A stretch of 64,000 nucleotides of DNA. It comes from Alligator mississippiensis (Eukaryota; Chordata; Crocodylia; Alligatoridae). A program made the translations under genes and the position numbers. The first letter of the stretch is position 1, and every line of letters starts with the position of its first letter. The notes under the pieces are model-generated. The model was not told the origin of the DNA, did not search any database, and worked only from the letters and a program-made list of their open reading frames with translations. The stretch is taken from assembly GCF_030867095.1 (NCBI RefSeq), contig NC_081826.1, positions 59,984,001 to 60,048,000 of the forward strand, given 5' to 3'. Below are positions 20,657 through 31,316 of the stretch, piece by piece.

Positions 20657-23600
20657 TACAGAGAGAACAAGAGAGAATGCCAGTAGACAGAGGTAGAACA
20701 TATCCCCCTTCACTTTCAGGAATTATGTCAGGGAAAGCTGTTGAAGTATGTAGGTGAGGTTCAATAGGTGTCCTTTTAATAGAGGCAGCTATGTGAATGT
20801 GCTGATGCTACTCCAGATATCCTGTCCAGGAAGGACCATCTATTGCCCTCTATCAGGTGCCAAAGCATATCAGGGAAGATGACAGACACAGGTACAAATC
20901 GGAGGTGAATTTAGCTCAGTAAATTTAACTAAACAGAATAATTATCTGTTCATCATCAGCCCCATTCTGCCCTTCTACCTCCAGGTAAGGTTCACCATTG
21001 GATCCTATGGGACTAATAGTGTTAGGCCGGTGTTCAGTGGACAACAAAATCAACCAACTTTAATATGCCAGTGACATAATTTAGCTTTGTGTGCTATACA
21101 ACCAGAAAAACAATCTACTTCATATCAGTCTGCCTACGCTGGGATTATGCACTGTAAGAAATGATTCAACTGTCATCCTAGTAGGGATGCAACAGTTAAT
21201 GGAAAACCAAAGGTCTTGTGGAGAAAATATTTTCCTCAGTATTAAATTTTCAACTCCAGCCTTTCCCTTTTCTAAATAATTGTAAATAATTGATGGGAAC
21301 TATTTACACGCACATGCAACCATATATATTTATTCAGGCAAAACAGGTATTTGCATATGCAAATGAATACATAAAAGTTAAGGTGTGCACCCAGGATAAC
21401 AGATTCCAGTATAACAGGCATCAGCCAAAACAGATTTAAAGGGACATGACTCATGTTTCTAACACTGTAACTACTTTATTGACTTCCACTTGGGTACTGT
21501 CGATCAAAACACCAGCTACTGAATGACAGTATGCTGCTGCCTGATCTGAGAAAGCAAGCAAAGCTGTTGGCAACTCACACAGGAAACAAACAATATTACC
21601 TTCAAAAATGTGTAGCTGGTATTTCCTACTGCTGCACAAAGCATGCCAATACCTGTGCCTTATAATTCTAGCGAAACAATTAATTTCCCAAACTGCTTTC
21701 TGAATCATTAGATTCAACATCACGGCAGGAGAAAAGTGACAGTAATTGTTCAGGCAGTAGCTGTGAACCTGTCATAAATTGGACTAGCTTTTTTTCTTAC
21801 TCTGTTTCTGTCTGTCAACTGTGTGGGATTCCCTCCCCCATAGTTCTTGCTGCTGCTGGTGGTTAGGTAGGAAATACAAGTGGAGACACCTTTGTGTGAA
21901 AGATGCAGCTGTAAAAGTGACACTGCTGAGCCATCTGTAGATGACTCATAATTACTTAACTTTGGGTGAGTTGGGACAGGAGCTGTTTGAAAGAGAATTC
22001 ATTGCACAATTAATAAATGACACATTTCTTTTATATTACCTCCTATTCATTGCCTGTGTGTTACCCAGTTCTGCATTTTTGTCTGCCTTGCTACAGAAGT
22101 CATGCTAGGGAAAAGCTTAATTTGGTCCATCTCTAACTAGCAAGTTTTGCACAGTAGCCTAGAAGAAAAACATCCAATTCAAGCTAGGACTGTATAGTGG
22201 TAAATGAGAGTGCTGTTATTTTGCTTCTTCACTGGTGATTGGTTGCCCCCTGAATGGGTTTTCATGCCTATTCTGGGCCACCTCCCAAAAGAACAAAACT
22301 CTAACAGTAGTGTTTCATCCATCCTTTTTAAGAAGGTTGATGGAGAAATACTAACTTTCAGCTTGGTATGAGTTTTTGCACTCATGTTTTAAAATCAGTA
22401 CAAGTGACAAAATGGAGATGTAGAACAGGCAGCTGCTCTGTAAACTACTTTGCAGCTCTTCCAACATACTGAAATCCTAACCTGCATGAACTTTAATCAA
22501 GTATTAGGTCTCTCTCTGAGCACACACAGCTATTTAGGCTAGACTGTATGGCAATTCCATGATGTGGACACATTCACAAGGGACGAGGAGGAGACTATAC
22601 AGAATATTTTTTATTCTTATTGATTCTGCAGTAACTCAGGAAATGACTAATAGCTGCCAGGCTGTCTGGGAGACCATCTATTTTGCAGTCACAAATGTAA
22701 TTGCAGCACAGGCAGATACATAGCTGTCAAGATGCATTGGTTGTATAAGAGCACTGGCTACTCAAGGCCATGACGCTGCATCTTCACTGTTGTTCCCCGA
22801 GTTTGCCAGATTTGAGTTAGCATGAGTATGGATCTATGCTGGAATTACACCTTTCGGTTGGCTTGTACATTTGATGATAACAGAGACTTTGGTTCAAGGG
22901 TGAGTAGCAAAGGAAGAGAATTAATTAGGAGGCAATGCATGTTCCAGCTGGATTAAGATGTATTCCCTATCATTTCAAGAGGAGAATTGTTTTCTTTCTG
23001 TAGGTGAATCACTAAATTTTAAGGTCCTCCTGAACTCTAAAATTTGACATGCTGTTGTGAAAGGAAATGTTAATGAGTAGCAGTCCACAGCACTTCCTCA
23101 AGTCTCTGGCAACATTTCAATGGCTGCTGCTTGAGAATCACAGGTGCTGATTCTTAAACAGCAGAAAAAGACATCACAATGCACTGTGTCTGCAGTTAAA
23201 AAAAGATTCTCTTTTCTTCCTTTAAAAATCTTTTGTACAAAGTAAATGTAAGCACTAGAGCGGTAACATTTTCTAGAAAGAGAAATGGAAACATAAACAT
23301 CATTTGTACAGTTTTCCCTTGTTGAGAGGAGGAAACATGATGTCCCCCTTTGCGTTGGCAGAGGGAAAACTCTGAAGTCTATCTGGTGACCACACATTCC
23401 CTCAGACAGGGCCTAGAATCTGAGGCAGACGTGAGAGAGAAACGTACCCAAATTTGATTCTGCTTCACATACTAAATTTGCTACTATTCTCTCTGGCTGT
23501 TTGCTGGGATGGAATGGTGTCTGTTCTCAATGTGTTGTGCCAGTTTTAGTAGGATCCAAATGCCAAGTAAAGCTTTGGTGGGCGGCTGGCAAAATACTAC

Positions 23601-24372
23601 CGTCTCTTCGTCAGAAATCCTTTCTTCTGTGACAGCAAGGCCACATTAATGTCACAAGCTTCTTCATACTTGTTCACATCTGTTGACATTCAGGTCCATT
23701 AATCAATCAGCTAATTACTTCCTCCTTCCTCCACTTTTTCAGTCACTGTTCTGTCTGAGAATTCAGCGCCATGCTGAACAGAACTGATCAAACAAAGAAA
23801 AAACCCCCCTGTTCAGTGAATACAAATCTGGAGTGCGGTTTGGCCAGAACCTATGAGTTTATTTACTGTTTGCAAGAACTCTGACACTGAATTTATTCTG
23901 TTCACTTGAATATTCACAGAACGCTAACTTCAGGCCTGAAATTGCAATTCTTGCAATCAAAGTAAAAAAAAAAAAAGTTTGAAATGTAATACATCCTTAC
24001 TTGTAGCAGAAGCAACTTCCACTGAAATCAGTGGATACTGACTCTTGTTTTGTGAAAGTGGTAGGGCCAAGAAACAGAAGTCAGCCTCCCTTCAGTTTCT
24101 GATTATCATGCCTTTATTAATGCTGTCCAATGAGTCCAATTCTGTGTCACTCTGGTCATCATTTTCAAACCTTAAGTACCTAATTCGAATACTTAATTTG
24201 ATCAGTTTGTGAGTAATCCAGAGTTCAGATGCATAAAAATTACTTATTGGACAAATCTGAATAATGAATAAAATGCATATAAAGGATAAACTGTCCTAGA
24301 TGTCTTGCAAATAGACCAAGGGGCTAAATCCAGTGAGGTGCAGGAGCATAGCATTCTTTAAAAATGAAAAAT
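20657..24372. other. Unassigned interval, largely featureless
   Basis: About 3.7 kb with only short chance frames (60-99 codons). No LINE, TIR pair or tandem repeat is evident by eye. Regulatory elements or very old repeats could be present but cannot be supported from sequence alone. Confidence 0.5.
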
Positions 24373-24389
24373 TTCCTTTTCTTCTACAG

Positions 24390-24524
24390 TATTTGCAAAC
24401 CCTAAAAGAAGCATATAAGCAACTATGTCAAGAATTTACAGACGCTCCTAGCAGCACCAGGAATGCTGAGAATTGTACAGCAGATCATCAGCATAGAGCT
24501 CTGTTCCAACACAGAACTGCATAG
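24390..24524 (+). CDS. Weak candidate terminal coding exon
   Basis: A good splice-acceptor context (pyrimidine-rich 'ttccttttcttctacag', 24373-24389) is followed by 44 open codons and a TAG stop at 24522. The translation starts YLQTLKEAYKQLCQEFTDAP and ends FQHRTA. It has the hydrophilic, helix-like composition of real protein but no domain I recognise. No partner exon was found in the window. An open frame of this length is expected by chance with appreciable probability, so this is a suggestion only. It would be the last exon of a plus-strand gene lying to the left. Confidence 0.15.
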   Translation, partial: YLQTLKEAYKQLCQEFTDAPSSTRNAENCTADHQHRALFQHRTA

Positions 24525-26225
24525 AAGAGAAGGCTTATCTTTACTTTCTTTAGACACATGAGCAAGCCATCTGAAATCACTGCATACTGTGTTTGGAGAT
24601 TATTATGAGCAAACCTTAGCAGATCTCTCTCTCCCTTCGTCATGTCTCAGATTCTCCCTGTAAAGTGAACTGCCTTTTAGGGATGATGAATAAAATTAGA
24701 AGAGAATTTAATAGAGCCAGTTCAGCTGTATTAATGACAGAATTTTGATTTACCAGTAACTTTGAGGGTTGCACTCTTTTCTGGCACCACATGATTGATG
24801 AGCCAAGGATGAAGATTGACACCTGGGAAAGCATTCTCTTTTGTGGTGGGGGTTGGTGGTGGTAGGCTTGGTAAATTCTGACTTTCTTAAGAAAATGCCA
24901 TGGAAACCTCCTTTTTGGTGGGCGGGGAGGGAGGAACAGACCCTTTTCACTATAGCAAGAACAACATACCATGACATTGCTTCCTACTGTAATCACTTTC
25001 AAAAGAAATTAAACTAATATAATACACAACTTAAGCTATGAAAACAAACAAACAAAAAACGTAGAACTTCCTCAAGCTGATTTTTACCCCAAAAAGGGAA
25101 CAGAGCTGGAGACTCCATGAAATCCATTAGGGCATTCTTTCTGGCATACGCAAACATGCAAGTAACAATTCATTGGGTCTGACATGACTAACGTTTCACT
25201 GCATGATATTGGAGACTACTGAATGTGTAATACTTCCGGATGAAATCATGTAACTGCAACAAGAAATATGTCCAAAGATAGATCCCTGGCAGTGCTTAGA
25301 AATTATTTTAATGACACTGGAAGCGTTGTAAGTATTCAGTCATTGAAACAAAAGCTTCTGGCCAAATTTCTAAAATGCCTTTGTGAGGTGCAAAAGCATG
25401 AAGCTGAGAAACAAAACTCTGGTCACTAGATATAAACAGATCATTAAGAGCCTAAGTCAATGCAATCTCATGGTTATGCTATGAAAATGTAAGGAGCAGT
25501 TGGATTCTTTCAAATAGAACTTAACCCTAGCTCCATAAGAATCAAGTTATACATTGTAAGAAATAAGCACACTCACCACTTCTAGTACCTAGTAGAACTG
25601 AGATTCTGCTTCATCCTCTACAACACAGTTGCATCTACTTAACTTTCATAACATTAATCATCTATTTCTACCTTATAAGACCCTTTACTCTCCTCTACCC
25701 ACCTAATCTCAAGTATCTCTAACTGACTTTTGTTGTGACTGTGTATTAGGTTTTTTGTCTGTATTTCTCTTCTTTCATTGGATTCTAATCTTCTCCCAGT
25801 AAAAGGTGATTATGCCATATATTTACAAACTGTTCCCATTTTGCTTAGTGGCAGTTCTGGGCTCTCAATTAAAATATGTGAAGCTGCTGTATATGAGGTG
25901 TTGCTGAAGTTGTGCTACTTTTCAGTAATCTTTGGCAAAAATAGAACTGAAAAAACTAGGCTGATAATTGACATGAACTTTCCTTCAGCACTCTTTTTTA
26001 CTTTGGTATTGCTGTGACCTTCCGATATGTTGCAAACCTATGGTGAGAAAAAGAAAGATTATTAATGTATGTAATGATATTTTTACATTTTCAAACTGTA
26101 AATGAACAACAAAATACAGTAGGATAAAGATCAGATGAAGAAAGACCTGAATGCAAAGGTCATGTAGCCTCTGCCAGTTTCTCAACTATTTGCTGAGAAA
26201 ATGCTTTGGCTTAAAAGAAAACTAT
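24525..26225. other. Unassigned non-coding interval
   Basis: No gene recognised. The frames at 24640-25002 and 24750-24977 (minus) overlap each other in different frames and show no domain. Confidence 0.45.
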
Positions 26226-26234
26226 TGTGGACAG

Positions 26235-27475
26235 GAGACATCTTCCAGGAATCATCTTTCTTTCTATGATCAGGTGACTCATCACTTGGATGAGAAAAAA
26301 GTGGTTGACTTCATATACCTCGACTTCCAGAAAGCCTTTGACCTGGTATCCTGATCAGATACCTGGAAGATATCAGGCTCAACTGCAGGACTGTCCAGTG
26401 GGTGCGAAACTGGTTGTGGGGTAGGACACATAGAGTCCAAATGAATGGATTGGTGTCGTCCTGGCAAGATGTGGGCAGTGGTGTACCCCAGGGGTTGGTA
26501 CTTGGCTTGGTGCTGTTCAATATCTTCATCAGCAACCTGGATGAGGGGGTGAAAAGCCCATTGGCCAAGTTTATGAGCGACACTGAGTTATGGGGTTGTG
26601 CAGACACACCCGCAGATAGGCTTCAGATGGAAGCAGACCTAGAGAGGCTGGCATGTTGGGCAGAATGGAACCAGATGAGGTTCAATGTAGAGAAATGCAA
26701 AGGGCTGCATCTGTGAAGGGAGAACCCCCAGCACACCTAGAGGCTGGGCATCGCTAATCTGACCAGCACTACAAATGAAAGGGACCTTGGGGTAGCAATA
26801 GACACCAGCATGAATATGAGCCAGCAATGCGATGCAGTAGTCACCAGGGCCAATAAAACTCTGGCATGCATGAATCGATGCATCTCCAGTAAATACAAAG
26901 AAGTGATTCTCCCGCTTTACTCAACATTGGTGCAGCTGCAGCTGGAATATTGCATCCAGTTCTGGGTGCCGCACTTCAACAAGGACTGATAAACCTCAAG
27001 AGGGTCCAGAGAAGGGCCACCTACATGATCAGGGAATTGCATGGCAAGCCATACGAGGAGAAGCTGAGGGATCTGGGACTCTATAGCCTAAAGAAGAGAA
27101 GGCTGAGAGGGGACCTGAATGCAGCTTACTGCTATATCAGAGGCATACATCAGGGGCACGGTAAACAACTGTTCACCAGGGTGCCCTGGGGGAAAACTAG
27201 AAACAACAGCCACAAACTCCTGGAAGATAGTTTCAGGCTGAACATTAGGAAAAGCTTCTTTACAACTAGGGTGTCCAGCCTATAGAACAAGCCCCACCCA
27301 TAAGTGATGCAATCATCAACCCTAGAAGTCTTCAAGAGAAGACTGGATGGTCACCTGGCTTGGGTCATCTGACCCCAGATGTCTTTCCTGCTCATGCAGG
27401 GTGCTGGACCCGATGCAGGGTGCTGGACCTGATGATCCTTCAGGGTCCCTTCCAGCCCTATGATTCTATGAATTC
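26235..27475 (+). mobile_element. CR1 LINE, 3' half (same subfamily as 39.4-41.1 kb)
   Basis: Starts near the A motif (KKVVDFIYLDFQKAFDLVS, 26296-26352) and ends in the CR1 tail 'ctatgattctatga' (27458-27471). The B motif is GVPQGLVLG (about 26484-26510). The C motif is lost: KFMSDTELWG. Downstream text has a one-base lesion at about 26980-26995 ('aaggactgataaacctcaag') where other CR1 copies read a longer DMDKLERV-encoding stretch. The minus-strand copy at 39.4 kb has exactly the same lesion. ORF2 is further broken by stops, so it is inactive. Confidence 0.92.
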
Positions 27476-27647
27476 TAGAACCAGTACTTGGAGAAGGTGT
27501 TATACTTAAGTGAGAATAACAGAAACTGAAAATGGAGATTCAAAAAGCCTGTTGCCGGTCACTCTCATATTAATTGCTGTGAAAATCAAGGCCTAGTCTA
27601 TAAAAATAAGTTATACTGTATTCAATGAGGTAAGAAGAATAGTTGGG
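27476..27647. other. Spacer between CR1 and solo LTR
   Basis: AT-rich host sequence. It ends in 'agttggg', the left copy of the LTR target-site duplication. Confidence 0.5.
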
Positions 27648-28252
27648 TGTGATGACGGATGTCTCGAGTCTAGTATCACCCGTCATTTAGGTAGCCCCTC
27701 CCCTCATCCCACCTGCCACGACCTTGCTGTTATGCATGATTTGTGAGGGTTTCAGTGGAGTTCTTTATCAGAGGGGTTCCCTGACGCGGGTGTACTCACA
27801 GTTGTCGCCTCTGTTGTTCCACGGGGCTCCGCCACCCCTACACCCCGTCCACTCGCCACCCAATCATGCACTGGTAGGATGGTGTCCTGTGGTTCTCTGC
27901 AGGCTTGCTTTGTCGTTGGTTTCCTCCAACTGTATGGACCCAGGCCTAGCTGTATCACTTGGCCAGCCTGTCTTCTAATCTCGCTGGCTCCTCGGCTAGC
28001 TCTGGCTGTCCTTCTTCCCTCCCCTTTTCTAGAAATAATATTCCGCCTGGGCGGGGAGACTTCCCGGACTGACGTCCTGGACCCAGCGACCACTAGGGAC
28101 TTCCCCACCTGTCCCTTTCTCTGTTCCCCTTAGGGACCGTGGAGATCCGCGCAGGGTGCCTCGGTGCTCCCCCTGCTTCCCTGTTCCCAAGAGGGACACT
28201 GGCTTTTCTCCGCTCCCTACCTGGAGTAGGACAGGGAGCTTCCTACTACCTG

Positions 28253-28312
28253 CCTCTGGTAGAGGCTTCAAGCCTCCTCTTACCTCTGTCAGAGGCTTCA
28301 AACCTTGTCCTA
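28253..28312. repeat. Two tandem 30-bp units in the LTR
   Basis: Units at 28253-28282 and 28283-28312 share 'cctctg..agaggcttcaa' and a following pyrimidine-rich half. U3 enhancer duplications of this size are usual in LTRs. Confidence 0.75.
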
Positions 28313-28465
28313 GCTTCTGCGTGGGTATGGAGCAGCCTAGCTGGTGCCTTTCCCAAGGGGGAGCCGCAGCACACCTGACGTGCTGCCTGCCTTCTCTCTC
28401 TCTCTCTTGCTCCTCCTCCCCGCGGGTGCTGTCAGGGCTTTTAAATTCTCCTGCAGCAGCCGTGT

Positions 28466-28610
28466 CAGCTGCCGTGATTGGCTCAGCTGTTTCCCTCACC
28501 AGGAACAGCTGCTTAAATAACTGGCGTAATGCCGGCTCGCGTGACTAATTGTGGCTGCAGCTGCTGCCGCGGTCTCGGCTCCGATGCCGCCGTCTCTCGC
28601 GGAGGTAAGT
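28466..28610 (+). promoter_or_regulatory. LTR promoter-like region: E-boxes, CCAAT, TATA-like box, donor-like site
   Basis: Four CAGCTG E-boxes occur in 98 bp (28466, 28484, 28506, 28558). An inverted CCAAT (attgg, 28477-28481) lies between the first two. A TATA-like 'cttaaataac' follows at 28512-28521. A consensus splice-donor-like 'gaggtaagt' ends at 28610. The order fits a U3 promoter with transcription starting near 28545 and running out of the LTR to the right. CAGCTG is bound by bHLH factors. Whether any of this is active is inference. Confidence 0.45.
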
Positions 28611-28711
28611 AACCCCGCCCAGGGTTCTGTCTTGGGGTTGCGTCTGCCCCGCAACCCTTCCTGACCTCCTCCTGTGCCCGTGATGGCGGCATGCCGCCGT
28701 CACATTGGGGA

Positions 28712-30785
28712 AGTACTGAGGTCCCGGAGTGGAGGGGAGTCGGGTGTCCAAGAGGAGTGGTCATTCCTTAAGGAGACGAATCCTCCATGCACAAAGTGAG
28801 GTAATCCCAACAAGGGTCAAAGTGGGGAAGAAGGTGCAAAAGCCGCCATGGCTCACCAAAAGCATACGGGAACATCTAGCTAAAAAGGAGGTATACACCC
28901 AATGGAAGGGAGGGGCCATCACCAGGGAAGACTATACCTTGGTTGCTTGGGGCTGCAGGGGAGCGGTCAGGAAGACAAAGGCAGAGATGGAACTGGGACT
29001 AGCTACCTGGATTAAGGACAGCAAGAAGTCCTTTTTTAAATACATGTGGGACCTCTGCAAGACATGCTAGGAAATCTGGTTTCGCACCAGACAACAAGGC
29101 TAACCTATTTAACGATTTCTTTGCCTCCATTTTCCTCAACAGGGACCAGATCAGCCCGTCCACTGGGACCCCCTCAGGCCCTGGGGGAGGCACACCCATT
29201 CCTAGGGTCAGTGAGGAGCTAGTCAGGGAACTTCTGCAGGGACTGGACATATTTAAATCAGCTGGTCCTGATGACCTCCACCCCAGAGTGCTGAGGGAAT
29301 TGGCAGAGGTCATTGCGGGACCCCTGGCACAGCTTTATGAGCACTTGCGGTGCTCTGGTGTGGTGCCAGAGGACTGGAAAAGGGCCAATGTGGTTCCCAT
29401 TTTCAAAAAAGGGAGGAAGGAGGACCCAGGAAACTATCGGCCAGTTAGTCTTACCTTGATCCTGGGTAAGCTTTTTGAGAGAATTATCCTGGCGCATATC
29501 CACGAGGGGCCAGCAGGGGAGATTATGCTTAGGGGCAACCAACACAGGTTCATTAGAGGCAGGTCCTGTCAGACCAACCTGGTGGCCTTCTATGACCAGG
29601 TCACAAAATCCTTAGACGTAGGGGTAGCAGTGGACGTAGTCTTTCTGGACTTCAGGAAGGCCTTCGACACTCTCTCTTACCCCATTCTCATTAAAAAACT
29701 AGGGGACTGTGGTGTCGACACCTACACAGTCAAATGGGTCACTAACTGGCTGGAGGGCCGCACCCAGAGAGTGGTGGCGGATGGGTCATTTTCGACCTGG
29801 AGGGATGTGGGCAGCGGGGTCCCCCAGGGCTCGGTCCTCAGATCCGCACTATTTAACATCTTCATCAGTGACTTGGACGAGGGGGTAAAAAGCACCCTAT
29901 TCAAATTTGCTGATGACACTAAGATGTGGGGGGATGTGGGCACACTAGAAGGGAGAAATAACCTGCAATTGGACCTAGACAGGTTACAGGGGTGGGCGGA
30001 TGAGAACAGGATGGGTTTCAACACTGACAAGTGCAAGGTGCTGCACCTGGGGAGGAGAACCAGCAGCATACCTGCAGGCTGGGGAACTCCCTTCTTGTTA
30101 GTGCAGAGACAGAAAAGGATCTTGGAATCATTATTGATGCCAAAAAGAACATGGGCCGACAGTGTGGGGACGCAGTCAGGAAGGCCAACCGTACCTTGTC
30201 ATGCATCCACAGGTGCATCTTAAGCAGGTACATGGAGGTGATTCTCCCCCACTATGCAACACTGGTCAGGCCACAGTTGGAGTACTGCGTCCAGTTCTGG
30301 GCACCGCACTTCAGGAGGGATGTGGACAGCATTGAGAGGGTCCAGAGGAGGGCCACCCGCATGATCAGGGCAGGGCCTATGAGGAGAGGCTAAGGGACCT
30401 GAACCTGTTCAGCCACCACAAGAGGAAGCTGAGGAGGGATCTAGTGGCCTGTTACAAACTAGTCAGAGGGGACCAGCAGGTATTGAGGGAGTCCCTGTTC
30501 CCCCGAGCACTACCAGGAGTGACTAGAAATAACGGTCACAAGCTGGCAGAGGGTAGATTCAGACTAGACATCAGGAGGTGCTACTTCACTGTCAGGGCGG
30601 CTAGGATCTGGAACCAACTTCCAAGAGAAGTGGTGCTGGCTCCTACCCTGGGGGTCTTTAAGGGGAGGCCAGATGAACACCTTGCTGGGGTCATTTGACC
30701 CCAGTGCTCTTTCCTGTCATGGCAGGGGGCAGGACTTGATCTGTCAAGGTCCCTTCCGACCCTACAAACTATGAAACTATGAAAG
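28712..30785 (+). mobile_element. CR1 LINE, best preserved copy
   Basis: Starts in the region between endonuclease and RT (EEWSFLKET, then SIREHLAKKEVYTQWK at about 28860-28906). It runs through the complete RT to the CR1 tail 'ctatgaaactatgaaa' (30768-30783). One stop near 29068, a frameshift near 30055 and one near 30375 are the main lesions I can see. All three palm motifs are intact. It therefore appears to be the youngest CR1 in the window. Its left edge lies only a few bases after the TSD of the solo LTR, so LTR and CR1 abut by chance. The 5' part (ORF1 and endonuclease) is missing by ordinary 5' truncation. Confidence 0.93.
29288..30223 (+). pseudogene. CR1 ORF2 reverse transcriptase domain with intact catalytic motifs
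   Basis: A 311-codon frame covering fingers and palm of the CR1 RT. The order is VPEDWKRANVVPIFKKG (fingers), PGNYRPVSLT, GRSCQTNLVAFYDQVTKSLD, A motif VFLDFRKAFDT (about residues 118-128), B motif GVPQGSVL (about 178-185), C motif FADD at 29906-29917, and KCKVLHLG. The C motif has both catalytic aspartates, unlike the copies at 8 kb (FAND) and 26 kb (FMSD). The true frame shifts near 30055: the last 50 residues of this frame are out of frame, and the protein continues in 30056-30393 (DAKKNMGRQCGD, LVRPQLEYCVQFWAP), then at 30444-30698 (WNQLPREVVLAPTLGVFKG). In the family the domain carries out target-primed reverse transcription. This copy is broken by the frameshifts. Confidence 0.9.
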
Positions 30786-30973
30786 GGATGACTACATAAA
30801 GCTCTTTTCTACAAGTCTACTGTATCTGTACTAGAGATATCTCAAGCTTCTTCACACATTATATTTATTGTGCAACTAATTGGTTAATCATGTAGTAAAT
30901 TGAGACCTGCTACACAAAAAAAGTGAATATGTGATAAAAATGGCCAGTAACCACGTGGTGAACCAGTCGTAAA

Positions 30974-31316
30974 GGGCTGTTATACACACATATTTTTGTC
31001 CCTTGACACACTGGAGATCCGCCGCTTCAGAGCAGACTCGATTAATTGAGTCTGCTCTGCATGTAAGCTGATGCGCACTGTGCTGCATCACATGCAGTTG
31101 TATAAGTGGTGAAATGAGCATCAGCGCTCAGAAAATGGTGGCTGGTGGTGCACTTTTGAACTAAAGCAACTTCTATGTGTTTTAGCTCAAAAAAGCACTG
31201 CCGCCATTTTCTCAGTGCTCACACGCATTATGCCACTCATACAACTGCAAGAGTTGCAGGGCTGGGTGCTTTTCGAAGTGCCAGGCTCTGTGGCACTTGC
31301 ATGTTTAAAGATGCCC
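30974..31316. mobile_element. Family C palindromic MITE
   Basis: The ends 'gggctgttatacacacat' (30974-30991) and, inverted, 'gggcatctttaaacatgc' (31299-31316) resemble each other and the 'gggcacatctacac' ends of the 52-53 kb element. Inside are three nested foldbacks: a 30-bp palindrome with one mismatch (31029-31058), an imperfect inverted repeat with arms of about 75 bp (31091-31167 with 31180-31253), and 'aagtgcca'/'tggcactt' near 31276-31298. No TSD is clear and nothing is encoded. Confidence 0.6.

Larger units (their letters stand above)
27648..28704 (+). mobile_element. Solo LTR, 1,057 bp, with 5-bp TSD
   Basis: It begins TGTGATGACGG and ends CCGTCACA, so the termini are TG...CA and form an imperfect inverted repeat. 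The 5 bp before it (27643-27647) and after it (28705-28709) are both ttggg, a perfect TSD of the length used by many LTR retroelements. The interior is GC-rich, carries a tandem pair of 30-bp units (28253-28282, 28283-28312), and has promoter-like signals near its right end. No gag, pol or env sequence adjoins, so it is a solo LTR left by recombination of the two LTRs of a full element. Orientation is inferred from the position of the TATA-like box. The class (Ty3-like or endogenous retrovirus) cannot be set from the LTR alone. Confidence 0.85.

Noticed and set aside
28029..28548. Overlapping frames of 130 and 156 codons on opposite strands
   Set aside because: Both lie in the solo LTR and reflect its GC content. 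Opposite-strand overlap over the full length is typical of artefacts.
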